Origin: Alphaproteobacteria bacterium
Lineage (GTDB): Bacteria > Pseudomonadota > Alphaproteobacteria > Micropepsales > Micropepsaceae
DNA length: 53,522 nucleotides
Direction of reading: 5' to 3'
Assembly: GCA_003158585.1 (NCBI GenBank)
Contig: PMKE01000052.1
Coordinates: forward strand, 274-53,795
Part shown: in pieces, positions 1 to 6,637 of the stretch
Position numbering within the stretch: position 1 is the first letter of the stretch
How the letters are laid out: each line of letters begins with the position of its first letter
The notes under the pieces: generated by a model
What the model saw: only the letters and a program-made list of their open reading frames with translations
What the model was told of the DNA's origin: nothing
Databases searched by the model: none
Made by a program: the position numbers and the translations under genes

Positions 1-618
1 CTGCTCGGCGCCGAACTGGTGCTGACCGAGGCGGCCAAAGGCATGAAGGGCGCCATCGCCAAGGCGCAGGAGCTGCTCAACACGATCCCCGACGCGGTGA
101 GCCCCGGGCAATTCGAAAATCCGGCCAATCCCGAAATCCATCGCCGCACCACGGCGGAGGAAATCTGGAACGACACGGACGGCAAAGCGGATGTCCTGGT
201 GGCCGGTTCCGGCACGGGCGGCACAATCACGGGCGTGGGCCAAGTCCTCAAGAAGCGCAAGCCGGGCTTCAAGGTCATCGCCGTCGAGCCGGAAGATTCG
301 CCGGTGCTTTCCGGCGGCAAGCCCGGACCGCACAAGATCCAGGGCATCGGCCCGGGCTTCGTGCCGGCGATCCTCGATCGCAGTGTGATCGACGAAATCG
401 TCACGATCTCGAACGAGACCGCGCTAGATACGGCGCGTCAGGTGGCGCGCGAGGAAGGCATTCCCGTCGGAATCTCCTCGGGCGCCGCGATCGCGGCGGC
501 GCTCGAGATCGGCGCGCGGCCGGAGTACGCGGGCAAGACCATCGTGACCATCGTGCCCGATTTCGCCGAGCGTTATCTCTCGACCGCTCTTTTCGAGGGC
601 CTGAACGCGGCGACCTGA
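1..618 (+). CDS. cysK: Cysteine synthase (O-acetylserine sulfhydrylase), C-terminal part; gene begins before the window
   Basis: A pyridoxal-phosphate enzyme that makes L-cysteine from O-acetylserine and sulfide in the cytoplasm. The reading frame is open from base 1 and 205 codons are visible, roughly the last two thirds of a family that is usually 310-325 residues, so the N-terminus with the PLP lysine lies outside the window. Visible hallmarks are the glycine-rich loop [12 protein letters not shown] that holds the PLP phosphate and the C-terminal GISSGAA motif. GTG at 19 is internal, not the start. A cystathionine beta-synthase-like paralogue is possible but less likely because the protein ends right after the catalytic fold with no CBS domains. 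Confidence 0.9.
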   Translation: MLGAELVLTEAAKGMKGAIAKAQELLNTIPDAVSPGQFENPANPEIHRRTTAEEIWNDTDGKADVLVAGSGTGGTITGVGQVLKKRKPGFKVIAVEPEDSPVLSGGKPGPHKIQGIGPGFVPAILDRSVIDEIVTISNETALDTARQVAREEGIPVGISSGAAIAAALEIGARPEYAGKTIVTIVPDFAERYLSTALFEGLNAAT

Positions 619-670
619 TCTTGATACGGAGCAATCGCACGGCTGGAGGGTGCGAACGGCAATATCTTCA

Positions 671-700
671 TTGACACTATTGATATAGTAGAGATAAACT
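671..700 (+). promoter_or_regulatory. Putative sigma70-type promoter for the small RNA candidate
   Basis: A perfect TTGACA at 671-676 is followed, 18 bp later, by TAAACT at 695-700. It lies in an AT-rich patch of otherwise GC-rich sequence and points toward a structured segment ending in a terminator-like hairpin. No protein gene starts within 400 bp downstream. Confidence 0.45.
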
Positions 701-705
701 TCCCC

Positions 706-781
706 CGTCTTGCATTCGTGCAGGATGTTTCCTCCCTGAACTTGGCGGGCCGGCCGATTACAGCCGGTCCGCAATTTTCTT
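706..781 (+). ncRNA. Candidate small RNA of about 75 nt
   Basis: The segment between a good promoter (671-700) and an intrinsic-terminator-like hairpin (745-772) has no plausible ORF. It holds a six-pair hairpin at 709-724 capped by a UUCG tetraloop, then an unpaired pyrimidine stretch UUUCCUCCCU (728-737) complementary to Shine-Dalgarno sequences, then the terminator stem. Anti-SD loops between stems are known in several alphaproteobacterial small RNA families. I did not recognise a specific family. The assignment is inference from layout only. Confidence 0.4.
745..781 (+). terminator. Intrinsic-terminator-like hairpin
   Basis: A 10-bp stem (745-754 with 763-772, one G-U pair) around the 8-nt loop cgattaca is followed by aattttctt. 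It could end the small RNA candidate or act on read-through from cysK. Confidence 0.5.
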
Positions 782-850
782 CAGGATCATTCCTCCTGTA
801 ACGCCAAGTGCCTCCGGCCAAGGTCTCCTTCCGGCAGTTATTGGTGCAAG

Positions 851-914
851 AACCGCTTCGGCCCCGATCCGCTCGCAGGCAAAAGCAGGCCGGAGCCGCG
901 GCCGAGCGCCTGAT
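851..914 (+). pseudogene. Fossil fragment resembling the C-terminal tail of a DUF805 membrane protein, copy 1
   Basis: About 62 bp here match 1884-1946 with only a few changes, and both read in frame as NRFGPDPLAG followed by about ten residues and a stop. The motif resembles the NR[YF]GPDP tail typical of DUF805 inner-membrane proteins. No membrane-spanning part is present upstream, so this is at most a remnant or a dispersed repeat. The remaining sequence from 782 to 1140 shows no gene; a TATAAT at 1002-1007 lacks a convincing -35 box. Confidence 0.4.
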
Positions 915-1149
915 CTAATGGGCAGAATCAGGGGTAACAGGTACGCCTGCTGCGCGCTCGAATCCCCGCAGGTCGCGACCGGCCCGAGTCGGACCGGCAC
1001 ATATAATTTCCGCGTACTGAGTATATTCCGAAGGCGCCGCGCGCAGCAATTCGGTTGCATGTGCCTCGGCCCGGGCGCCTCATCGTCGTTCGAGAAATGC
1101 GGCTCGCAGCGTTTCCACTCGAAGTGCGAGAATCCTGCAGGTGACGGCG

Positions 1150-1785
1150 ATGAACTATCAACCGAAGCACGACCTCGAGACGGGCGATCTACGAGGAGAC
1201 GTGGAGACTGTGGCGAGAGCGGATTACATCGACATGGGCGATCTGCCGAACGCCGATACGCCGACGGACGATCTGCGAGGACACGAGCCGCCGCCCGTAA
1301 CGGACCCGGAGACGACGAACGTCAGAATGATCGTCGGCGCGGTTGTCGTTGCAGCCTTGATCGGCGGGATCGGCATCGGCTATGCGACGGGAATGTGGAA
1401 CTCTGCGCCGGCAACGCCGGTACACCGCGTAGCGGCAACCGATAATGTCCTGCCGGCGTTGCCTGCGTTGGCGCCGCAGCCGGCAGCTGTTACGCCTGCC
1501 GCTTCCCTTGAGGCACCGCCGCCGGTCGAGGCCGCGCGGGTTCCTGCGCATATCGCGAAGCCGTCCGTGGCTTCCAGCCGCATGCCTGTGGTGCAGGCGC
1601 AGCCGAAACCCATACTGACGCCGCCCGTGGCCGCGTCGCCCGAGATCATAGCGCCCGCGAATACCAGCTTGACGGCAACACCCCTGGAACCCGTCCAGAC
1701 CTTGCCGGCGACACCCGCGGCCGAACAGGCGCCGCCGGCCACACCGGTTCAGCCCGCAACGGCGCCGCCTGTGCAATCCCCGTAG
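1150..1785 (+). CDS. Hypothetical single-pass membrane protein with proline/alanine-rich tail
   Basis: A 211-residue protein of unknown function. The first 60 residues are polar and acidic, a single hydrophobic segment (VGAVVVAALIGGIGIGYA, about residues 63-80) follows, and the remaining 130 residues are low-complexity Pro/Ala/Val. This is the layout of an inner-membrane protein with an extended periplasmic linker, perhaps spanning toward the cell wall. ATG at 1150 is preferred over GTG 1141 because AGGTGA sits five bases before it. GC-rich codon use matches the host. No domain is recognisable. Confidence 0.65.
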   Translation: MNYQPKHDLETGDLRGDVETVARADYIDMGDLPNADTPTDDLRGHEPPPVTDPETTNVRMIVGAVVVAALIGGIGIGYATGMWNSAPATPVHRVAATDNVLPALPALAPQPAAVTPAASLEAPPPVEAARVPAHIAKPSVASSRMPVVQAQPKPILTPPVAASPEIIAPANTSLTATPLEPVQTLPATPAAEQAPPATPVQPATAPPVQSP

Positions 1786-1811
1786 TTGAAGCCTACGGAA
1801 CCGCCGCAGTT

Positions 1812-1946
1812 ATGGGCGCAGCGAACGTTATATTTCGCCGGGCCTTCGTCGCACTCTTCTGTCTGCAAAGGACGGCCGGCGAAAACCGCTTCGGCCCCGA
1901 TCCGCTCGCGGGGCGAAGCAGGCCGGAGCTGCACCCGAGCGCCTGA
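1812..1946 (+). pseudogene. Fossil fragment resembling the C-terminal tail of a DUF805 membrane protein, copy 2
   Basis: A 44-codon open stretch reads ...FVALFCLQRTAGENRFGPDP..., which resembles the last membrane segment and the GxNRFGPDP tail of DUF805 proteins, then stops. Its 3' 62 bp are repeated at 851-912. The missing N-terminal helices make a functional protein unlikely. The proline-rich gene lies between the two copies. Confidence 0.4.
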
Positions 1947-1999
1947 ACCGCGCGCGCCGGGTGGGGGATGCCCGAGTTTGTCGAGACGCTGATGAAGTG

Positions 2000-2021
2000 C
2001 GAGGTGCCGGTCAACACCTCG
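2000..2021. repeat. Short hairpin (7-bp stem)
   Basis: CGAGGTG and CACCTCG are separated by 8 bases, four bases before a dispersed repeat. There is no T-run, so a terminator role is doubtful. Confidence 0.3.
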
Positions 2022-2024
2022 GTT

Positions 2025-2084
2025 GTCATCCCCGGCGAGCATTTGCGCGTAGGCGCGCAAATGCGAGGGAAGGGGACCCAGGTG
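2025..2084. repeat. Dispersed repeat, GTCATCCCCGGCGAG family (single unit)
   Basis: The unit starts GTCATCCCCGGCGAG and ends GGAAGGGGACCCAGGTG, the same ends as at 52407-52465. Between them is a perfect 11-bp stem (2039-2049 with 2054-2064, loop TAGG). The stem sequence differs completely from the other copy but still pairs. It lies just beyond the 3' end of the REC gene. Confidence 0.75.
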
Positions 2085-2123
2085 TCGAAAGTCTTAGATC
2101 ACTCCCATGTATGTTGTAGCCTC

Positions 2124-2561
2124 TCAACGGCGCTTGCCCCGACCGAATTCTGTTGAGTACGCAATGCCTGTCAAGCGAGATCGCATCATGTTAAGCACGG
2201 TGCGCAGGGGAGTTTCACCCTTACGAAGGAACTTAACCCCAAGGGATTCAATTTTCCGGATTATTCTTTGGTCGCTTACAACGCTCATACAAAACACGTC
2301 GATGTCCGGATACAGGCGCGTAATCTTCTCGCAGAGCAAAATCCCCGCTTCGTGGCTCCCCGTTTCAACCTCAAATTCCGCACCGGGAGGCATCATGATG
2401 TCCACTGAGGCTAAGTCGACTCTTTCCCGCTTCAACACGCGCAAGGCATCCTCAACCGTCGTTGCTTTCAGAACACGGTGACCCTCATGTTCTAGAGCGT
2501 CAGCCAGTGCTTCAAGGAAGCCTTGTTCGTCGTCAACCAATAGTACGGTCTTTTGGGTCAC
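2124..2561 (-). CDS. Stand-alone response-regulator receiver (REC) protein, candidate DtcB-like
   Basis: A 145-residue single-domain REC protein with no output domain. The acidic pair D10/D11, phospho-acceptor D54 (VDIMMPPG), S93 and K114 (FLRKGE) are in place, so it should accept phosphate from a kinase. The loop after D54 is longer than usual and acidic (residues 59-71), a trait shared with the REC domain at 3356-4216. It starts at GTG 2561, 29 bp inside the kinase gene, so the two are translationally coupled. In Detocs defence systems a free REC protein of this kind is thought to act as a phosphate sink; that role here is inference. GC is lower than in neighbouring host genes. Confidence 0.85.
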   Translation of the reverse strand: MTQKTVLLVDDEQGFLEALADALEHEGHRVLKATTVEDALRVLKRERVDLASVDIMMPPGAEFEVETGSHEAGILLCEKITRLYPDIDVFCMSVVSDQRIIRKIESLGVKFLRKGETPLRTVLNMMRSRLTGIAYSTEFGRGKRR

Positions 2562-3369
2562 GCACTCGTGCCTTTCCTTCTAGCCCCTTGACGGACAAGG
2601 TGACGGCAAATGTGACAAAGCCGTGCTTGGTCATGTTAGCGGTAATCTTTCCCTGATGAAGCTCGACAATTCGCCTTGCAATGTAGAGGCCAAAACCGGT
2701 TCCTGCAGGATACTTGTTCTTAGCTTCCGGACTCCGAAAGCCACGCTCGAATACATCCACGAAGTTCTTCGGCAGCGGTATTCCCCGATTCGTTATTTCT
2801 ACCGTCACCGTACCGGCAGCAGCATCGTGGCTCCCAGTGATGCGAATTTCTGACTCAGAGTCGGAATACTTGACCGCGTTCTCGATGATATTGCTGAATG
2901 CTTGGCTTATCAGAGGTTTCATAACCAGAACTGGTGGCGCCTTATCGAAGGTCGAGCTATCGACCTCGATCTGAATGCTCTTGTCCCATCCCAATGGCTG
3001 AAAGTCGTCTGCTAGATTTATCACGAGAGGGCACAACGGTACCGACTGTAACGGCTCTTTCAGAGCTGTGAGCGCGTGGTCCTCTTCAAGGTTGGACATC
3101 AGCGCAAAGTTTTTGGCTAGGTGCACCGCGATAGTGGATTGCGAGTAAATGGACCGAAGCACTTTCTTGGCTCGGTCGATGCTCAATCTTGCTTCTGTTA
3201 GGTTTTCTATGTGCCACTTAATTGCATTGAGTGGCGCTACCAGTTGATGCGACACGTTTTGTAGGTATGTAACTTGTTCTGCTTTGACCTTCTCAAGTTG
3301 CCTCGCGAGGTTTTCGCATTTGCGCTCAAGCTCTTCGATCCGCCGCTGAGGATCATCAACTGACGACAT
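2533..3369 (-). CDS. Cytoplasmic histidine kinase, candidate DtcA-like
   Basis: A 278-residue kinase without membrane segments. Residues 8-35 form a coiled coil, the dimerisation/phosphotransfer helix follows with H41 (NVSHQLVAPLN), then an HATPase domain with N-box (SNIIENAVKYS, N164) and the GTGFGLYI glycine box at 223-230. The G1 box reads TNRGIPLP rather than DNGPGI, as in some atypical kinases. No separate sensor domain is visible, so the signal must be read through the coiled coil or a partner. ATG 3369 is chosen because GGGAG lies just upstream; it overlaps the REC-TIR stop by 14 bp. The operon context points to phosphotransfer to the two flanking REC domains. Confidence 0.85.
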   Translation of the reverse strand: MSSVDDPQRRIEELERKCENLARQLEKVKAEQVTYLQNVSHQLVAPLNAIKWHIENLTEARLSIDRAKKVLRSIYSQSTIAVHLAKNFALMSNLEEDHALTALKEPLQSVPLCPLVINLADDFQPLGWDKSIQIEVDSSTFDKAPPVLVMKPLISQAFSNIIENAVKYSDSESEIRITGSHDAAAGTVTVEITNRGIPLPKNFVDVFERGFRSPEAKNKYPAGTGFGLYIARRIVELHQGKITANMTKHGFVTFAVTLSVKGLEGKARVRDPKDRTIG

Positions 3370-4216
3370 GTATAATCTCCCGCCGGATTTGCTCACCCGC
3401 GGCTTCCACGCCGCCAGTAATGTCAACGTAGATTACGCCGGAAATATCGCTCGGAAGATCCAGGTCACCCTTATGCAGAAGTAGAACCTGCCCAGATAGA
3501 CGGCCGAGCACCCCCAAAAAATAGCCCAACTCGAATATCACGTTTTGACGGGCGCGCCGCTTTTCATCATTCGAGCTTCTGTCCGGTGCCATTATGTCAT
3601 CGGGGGTCAGAAGGACGAACACGAGATCAGTCTCTGAAGCCACGTCCTCAAATTTTTCGATTATTGTCCTTCCGAGGTTTGGTAACTCATGAAGGATCAG
3701 GGGCTCCGACAGCTTTAGCGTGTTCTGCAAATAATTTTTCAACGCGAGCTTCTCAGCATCGTCATGGCCATGAACGATTAAGCACTTTTGAGCAGTGTGG
3801 GCTTGAGAGCGACCAAGCCTCCGGTCTACTCGTTGAATCACGTCTCTTAAACTCGGGGTCTCCCATTTTGATAGGAACTCCGTGTTCGGTATCTGGGACA
3901 CCGACTCGATTAAGTCTTGGTCAGTAGTCGCCGAGAACACAATGACGGGCAAGGCAGGTTTAGCCTCGCGGACCTTTCGTAGTATTTCCATCCCCGTTTC
4001 CATATCGCCCGTGATCTTAGTGAAATCGGAGCTGGATGGTCGCGCCATGATTACGTCGAGTATAACGAGGTCTGCCGACACGATATCGGGGATGGACGCA
4101 ATAGCGGCGTCTGCCGAGCCAATTCGCTGCGCCTCATAACCTCGATGGGCGAGTCGCTGCACGATTAACTCGGTGGCGTAGTCGTCGTCGATCAGAACAA
4201 CCTTGGGCATGGGCAC
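3356..4216 (-). CDS. REC-TIR fusion protein, candidate effector of a two-component defence system
   Basis: A 286-residue protein. Residues 5-130 form a REC domain with D10-D12, phospho-acceptor D54, S95 and K117. Residues 144-286 match the TIR-like nucleotide-binding family found in CBASS Cap12-type effectors (PF10137): IVHGHDDAEK at 147-156, LPNLGRTIIEKFE at 178-190, LLTPDD at 202-207, RARQNVIFELGYFLG at 221-235 and LPSDISGV at 254-261. TIR effectors of this kind degrade NAD+ to stop infected cells. A REC domain in front of such an effector implies control by phosphorylation. It is the first gene of a three-gene operon with a kinase and a lone REC protein. The defence role is inferred, not shown. 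Confidence 0.88.
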   Translation of the reverse strand: MPMPKVVLIDDDYATELIVQRLAHRGYEAQRIGSADAAIASIPDIVSADLVILDVIMARPSSSDFTKITGDMETGMEILRKVREAKPALPVIVFSATTDQDLIESVSQIPNTEFLSKWETPSLRDVIQRVDRRLGRSQAHTAQKCLIVHGHDDAEKLALKNYLQNTLKLSEPLILHELPNLGRTIIEKFEDVASETDLVFVLLTPDDIMAPDRSSNDEKRRARQNVIFELGYFLGVLGRLSGQVLLLHKGDLDLPSDISGVIYVDITGGVEAAGEQIRREIIHVVS

Positions 4217-4258
4217 AGCGCCTTGCGCTCAACTTCAATCGCGGATTGCGACAACCGT

Positions 4259-4272
4259 ATTCCCCAGGGAAT
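4259..4272. promoter_or_regulatory. 14-bp inverted repeat upstream of the REC-TIR operon
   Basis: ATTCCC and GGGAAT flank a 2-bp centre, 43 bp before the REC-TIR start codon. It could be an operator, but no regulator is known. The rest of 4217-4687 holds only short ORFs without coding character; nothing else was found there. Confidence 0.25.
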
Positions 4273-4687
4273 CCATTTGTCGAGTTCTGGTTATGCCAAG
4301 ATCAGCCAAATCGACGGGCTTGAACAAACTCGAGCTAGAGGAGTTCAGATTTGCTGGTCCCGCGATAGGGGAAAGCCCCCCTTCTGGAGCAAAGCAGACC
4401 TCGCAATAGTCGCTCCGCATGCAGATGATAATGCACCTCAATCGCCAAAATAATTTTCCCGCGCCATCTTGACACTCTGGAATTAATACCTACTTGCCGT
4501 CTGAACTGTATCTCGGCGCCACGCGTGATCTGCGCGCCGGGTGCTGTGTCGCTTTGTTGGGAGTTGAGATGTGTCGGGAAAACAGGCTGGAGGATGGTGT
4601 TCTATTTCGCACTAAATGCCGCAATAACAAAGAGATACATCTATTTTAGAAGGATTCGATTTCGACCTTATGTGTTTTGGGGCAGGA

Positions 4688-4723
4688 GTTCCCGAAAAAT
4701 CGCCGAAACAATTATCTTGCCGA
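4688..4723 (-). repeat. Dispersed repeat overlapping the ksgA stop codon
   Basis: Thirty-six bases ending acaattatcttgccga on the plus strand match, in opposite orientation, 25935-25970. The repeat covers the last three to four codons and the TAA stop of ksgA. The preceding codons ([11 protein letters not shown]) resemble peptides encoded by a common proteobacterial repeat, so the tail of KsgA is probably repeat-derived. Confidence 0.6.
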
Positions 4724-5593
4724 CCTGTTCGCCGTAGCTTTAGCGAAGCCGGAAGCCCAGGCGCGCGCCAGGCTCGCGAACGCCGCGACGCCGAGCCGTT
4801 CGGGGCGCTCCGTCGGATCGATGCCGGCGTCGCGCAGCAACGCTTCCGCATCCGGCGTCAGCGTCTTCAGGCTGTGGCGCAGCATCTTGCGGCGCTGTCC
4901 GAAGGCGGCGGCGGTGACGGCTTCGAGGTCGGCCAGCTCGGCGGGCGCCACGGGTTTCTCCAGCGGCTCGAGGCGCACCACCGAGGAGACCACTTTCGGC
5001 GGCGGCACGAAGGCGCTGCGCGACACGTCGAACAGGATGGCCGGCCGCGCGCGCCACTGCGCCAGCACCGACAGGCGGCCGAAGGCGGCGCTGCCGGGCG
5101 CGGCGACGATGCGCTCGGCCACTTCGCGCTGGAACATCAGAGTGAGGCTTTGCCAGAAGGGCGGCCAGGCGGCGGCGGTGAGCCACTTCACCAGGAGCGC
5201 CGTACCGATGTTGTACGGAAGATTGGCGGCGACGCGCACGGCTCCTTCGATGCCGCGCTGCTGGAGAAGGGTTGTCTCCTCGATCTTCATGGCGTCGTCG
5301 GAAACGATTTCCAGCCGCCCCGGGAAAGCCGCGGTCAAGTCCGCCAGTGCGGCTACGCACCGTTCGTCGCGCTCCACTGCGATGACTCGCGCGGCGCCTT
5401 CCAGCAGCAGGGCGCGCGTCAAGCCGCCGGGGCCGGGGCCGACTTCGTAGACGACGGCGCCCTCCGGCTCCGCGGCGCGAGCGATGCGCCGCGTCAGGTT
5501 GAGGTCGAGCAGGAAGTTCTGGCCCAGCGATTTCTTTGCGGCGAGGTTATGTGCCGCAATCACTTCGCGTAGAGGGGGCAGAGTTGGAGTCAT
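4712..5593 (-). CDS. ksgA: 16S rRNA (adenine1518/1519-N6)-dimethyltransferase
   Basis: This enzyme dimethylates two adjacent adenines near the 3' end of 16S rRNA, a late step of 30S assembly, using S-adenosylmethionine. The 293-residue protein shows the KSLGQNFL entry motif, the SAM loop [17 protein letters not shown] for base binding, and the C-terminal helical domain ending [12 protein letters not shown]. The last dozen residues ([11 protein letters not shown]) look repeat-encoded rather than native. It is the last gene of the lptF-lptG-lptD-surA-pdxA-ksgA operon. A second, fossil copy of its first codons precedes the start, so the native start that probably overlapped pdxA has been replaced by ATG 5593. 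Confidence 0.96.
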   Translation of the reverse strand: MTPTLPPLREVIAAHNLAAKKSLGQNFLLDLNLTRRIARAAEPEGAVVYEVGPGPGGLTRALLLEGAARVIAVERDERCVAALADLTAAFPGRLEIVSDDAMKIEETTLLQQRGIEGAVRVAANLPYNIGTALLVKWLTAAAWPPFWQSLTLMFQREVAERIVAAPGSAAFGRLSVLAQWRARPAILFDVSRSAFVPPPKVVSSVVRLEPLEKPVAPAELADLEAVTAAAFGQRRKMLRHSLKTLTPDAEALLRDAGIDPTERPERLGVAAFASLARAWASGFAKATANRSAR

Positions 5594-5703
5594 CTGTTGG
5601 TCGCGCCCGCGGACGGAAAACCGGAACCCACTTTTCCTGCGGGCGCTCCCCTGTGCGCCGCGATCACTTCGCGCAGCGGCGGAAGGTTAGCGGGATCGGG
5701 CAT
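5590..5703 (-). pseudogene. Fossil duplicate of the ksgA 5' end
   Basis: ATG at 5703 opens a 37-codon frame whose residues 7-17 ([11 protein letters not shown]) are the same as residues 5-15 of KsgA, but which then runs through a palindrome into a TGA overlapping the real ksgA ATG. The fossil start overlaps the 3' end of pdxA, as ksgA does in related genomes. It looks like the original start, separated from the gene by a duplication with an inserted palindrome. Confidence 0.7.
5603..5646. repeat. Palindromic dispersed element
   Basis: Arms GCGCCCGC and GCGGGCGC enclose inner arms GGAAAA/TTTTCC around an ACCGGAACCCAC-like core. Elements of this AAAGTGGG..CCGGTTTT type are common in alphaproteobacterial genomes (recollection). 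It lies exactly between the two ksgA 5' ends. Confidence 0.6.
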
Positions 5704-6637
5704 CGGCCATCTTCGCCGCAAGACGGATCGCCGCGATCATGCTGCGCGCGTCCGCTTTGCCGGTGCCTGCGATGTCGAAACCGGTGCCGTGGTCGGGCGA
5801 AGTGCGCACGATGGGCAGGCCCAGCGTCACGTTCACGCCCTCCCAGAACGCCAGCGTCTTTATCGGGATCAGCGCCTGATCGTGGTACATGCAGAGCGCC
5901 GCGTCGTAGCGCGCCCGCGCCTCGGCGTGGAACATGGTGTCGGAGGGCAACGGGCCGAGAACCGCGTGGCCGCGCCGGCGCAGTTCTTCGACGGCGGGAG
6001 CGATGATCTCGCGTTCCTCGCGGCCGATCTCGCCGTCCTCGCCCGCATGCGGGTTCAGTCCGGCGACGGCAAGGCGCGGGTTTGCGACGGCGAAATCGCG
6101 CTTCAGCGCGTCGAGCGTGATCTCCGCGGTCTCGACGATGGACTGACGGTCGAGGATGCGCGGCACGTCTTTGAGCGGGATGTGAACCGTCAGCGGCACC
6201 ACGCGCAGCGTCTCGCTCGCCAGCATCATCACGGCGCGTTTGGCGCAGGTCAGATGCGCCAGATAGTCGGTGTGGCCGGGATAGCGAAATCCCGTCTGCA
6301 TCAGCACGGCCTTGTGGATCGGCGCGGTGACGACGGCGGCGGCTTTGCCCTTCATCGCCATCTCGACGGCGAGCGCGATCGCCTCGACCGTCGCAGGCGC
6401 GTTCGCGGCGTCCGGCTTGCCCGGCGTCCGCACGGCCCGCGCCTTCAGCGGAACGACGGCCTCGTCCGGCACGCCGCCGCAGCTCTTGAACACCTCGGGG
6501 TCGCCGACGAGAAGCAGCTTGCGCTCCCCGATGCGCCCGCCCAGCGCTGCAAAGGCCGCAACAACCACCTCCGGACCTATGCCGGCGGGCTCTCCCATTG
6601 TGACGAGGACAGGGTCAGCGGACTTCGATGTCGGCAT
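5687..6637 (-). CDS. pdxA: 4-hydroxythreonine-4-phosphate dehydrogenase
   Basis: A cytoplasmic enzyme of the DXP-dependent vitamin B6 pathway that oxidises 4-phosphohydroxy-L-threonine to the unstable ketone used by PdxJ. The 316-residue length is typical. Landmarks are MGEPAGIGPEV at the N-terminus, the metal-ligand region RYPGHTDYLA, the second histidine cluster MYHDQALIPIK, and the C-terminal RTSPDHGTGFDIAG. It overlaps surA by 23 bp upstream. The surA-pdxA-ksgA order is widespread in proteobacteria, so synthesis of PLP is co-transcribed with envelope and ribosome biogenesis genes. Confidence 0.96.
   Translation of the reverse strand: MPTSKSADPVLVTMGEPAGIGPEVVVAAFAALGGRIGERKLLLVGDPEVFKSCGGVPDEAVVPLKARAVRTPGKPDAANAPATVEAIALAVEMAMKGKAAAVVTAPIHKAVLMQTGFRYPGHTDYLAHLTCAKRAVMMLASETLRVVPLTVHIPLKDVPRILDRQSIVETAEITLDALKRDFAVANPRLAVAGLNPHAGEDGEIGREEREIIAPAVEELRRRGHAVLGPLPSDTMFHAEARARYDAALCMYHDQALIPIKTLAFWEGVNVTLGLPIVRTSPDHGTGFDIAGTGKADARSMIAAIRLAAKMADARSR

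Noticed and set aside
4203-4453. Short ORFs upstream of the REC-TIR operon
   Set aside because: Three overlapping frames on both strands without ribosome-binding sites, coding bias or similarity.
4525-4737. 70-codon plus-strand ORF
   Set aside because: It runs into the ksgA 3' end and the dispersed repeat; cysteine/arginine-rich without a family.
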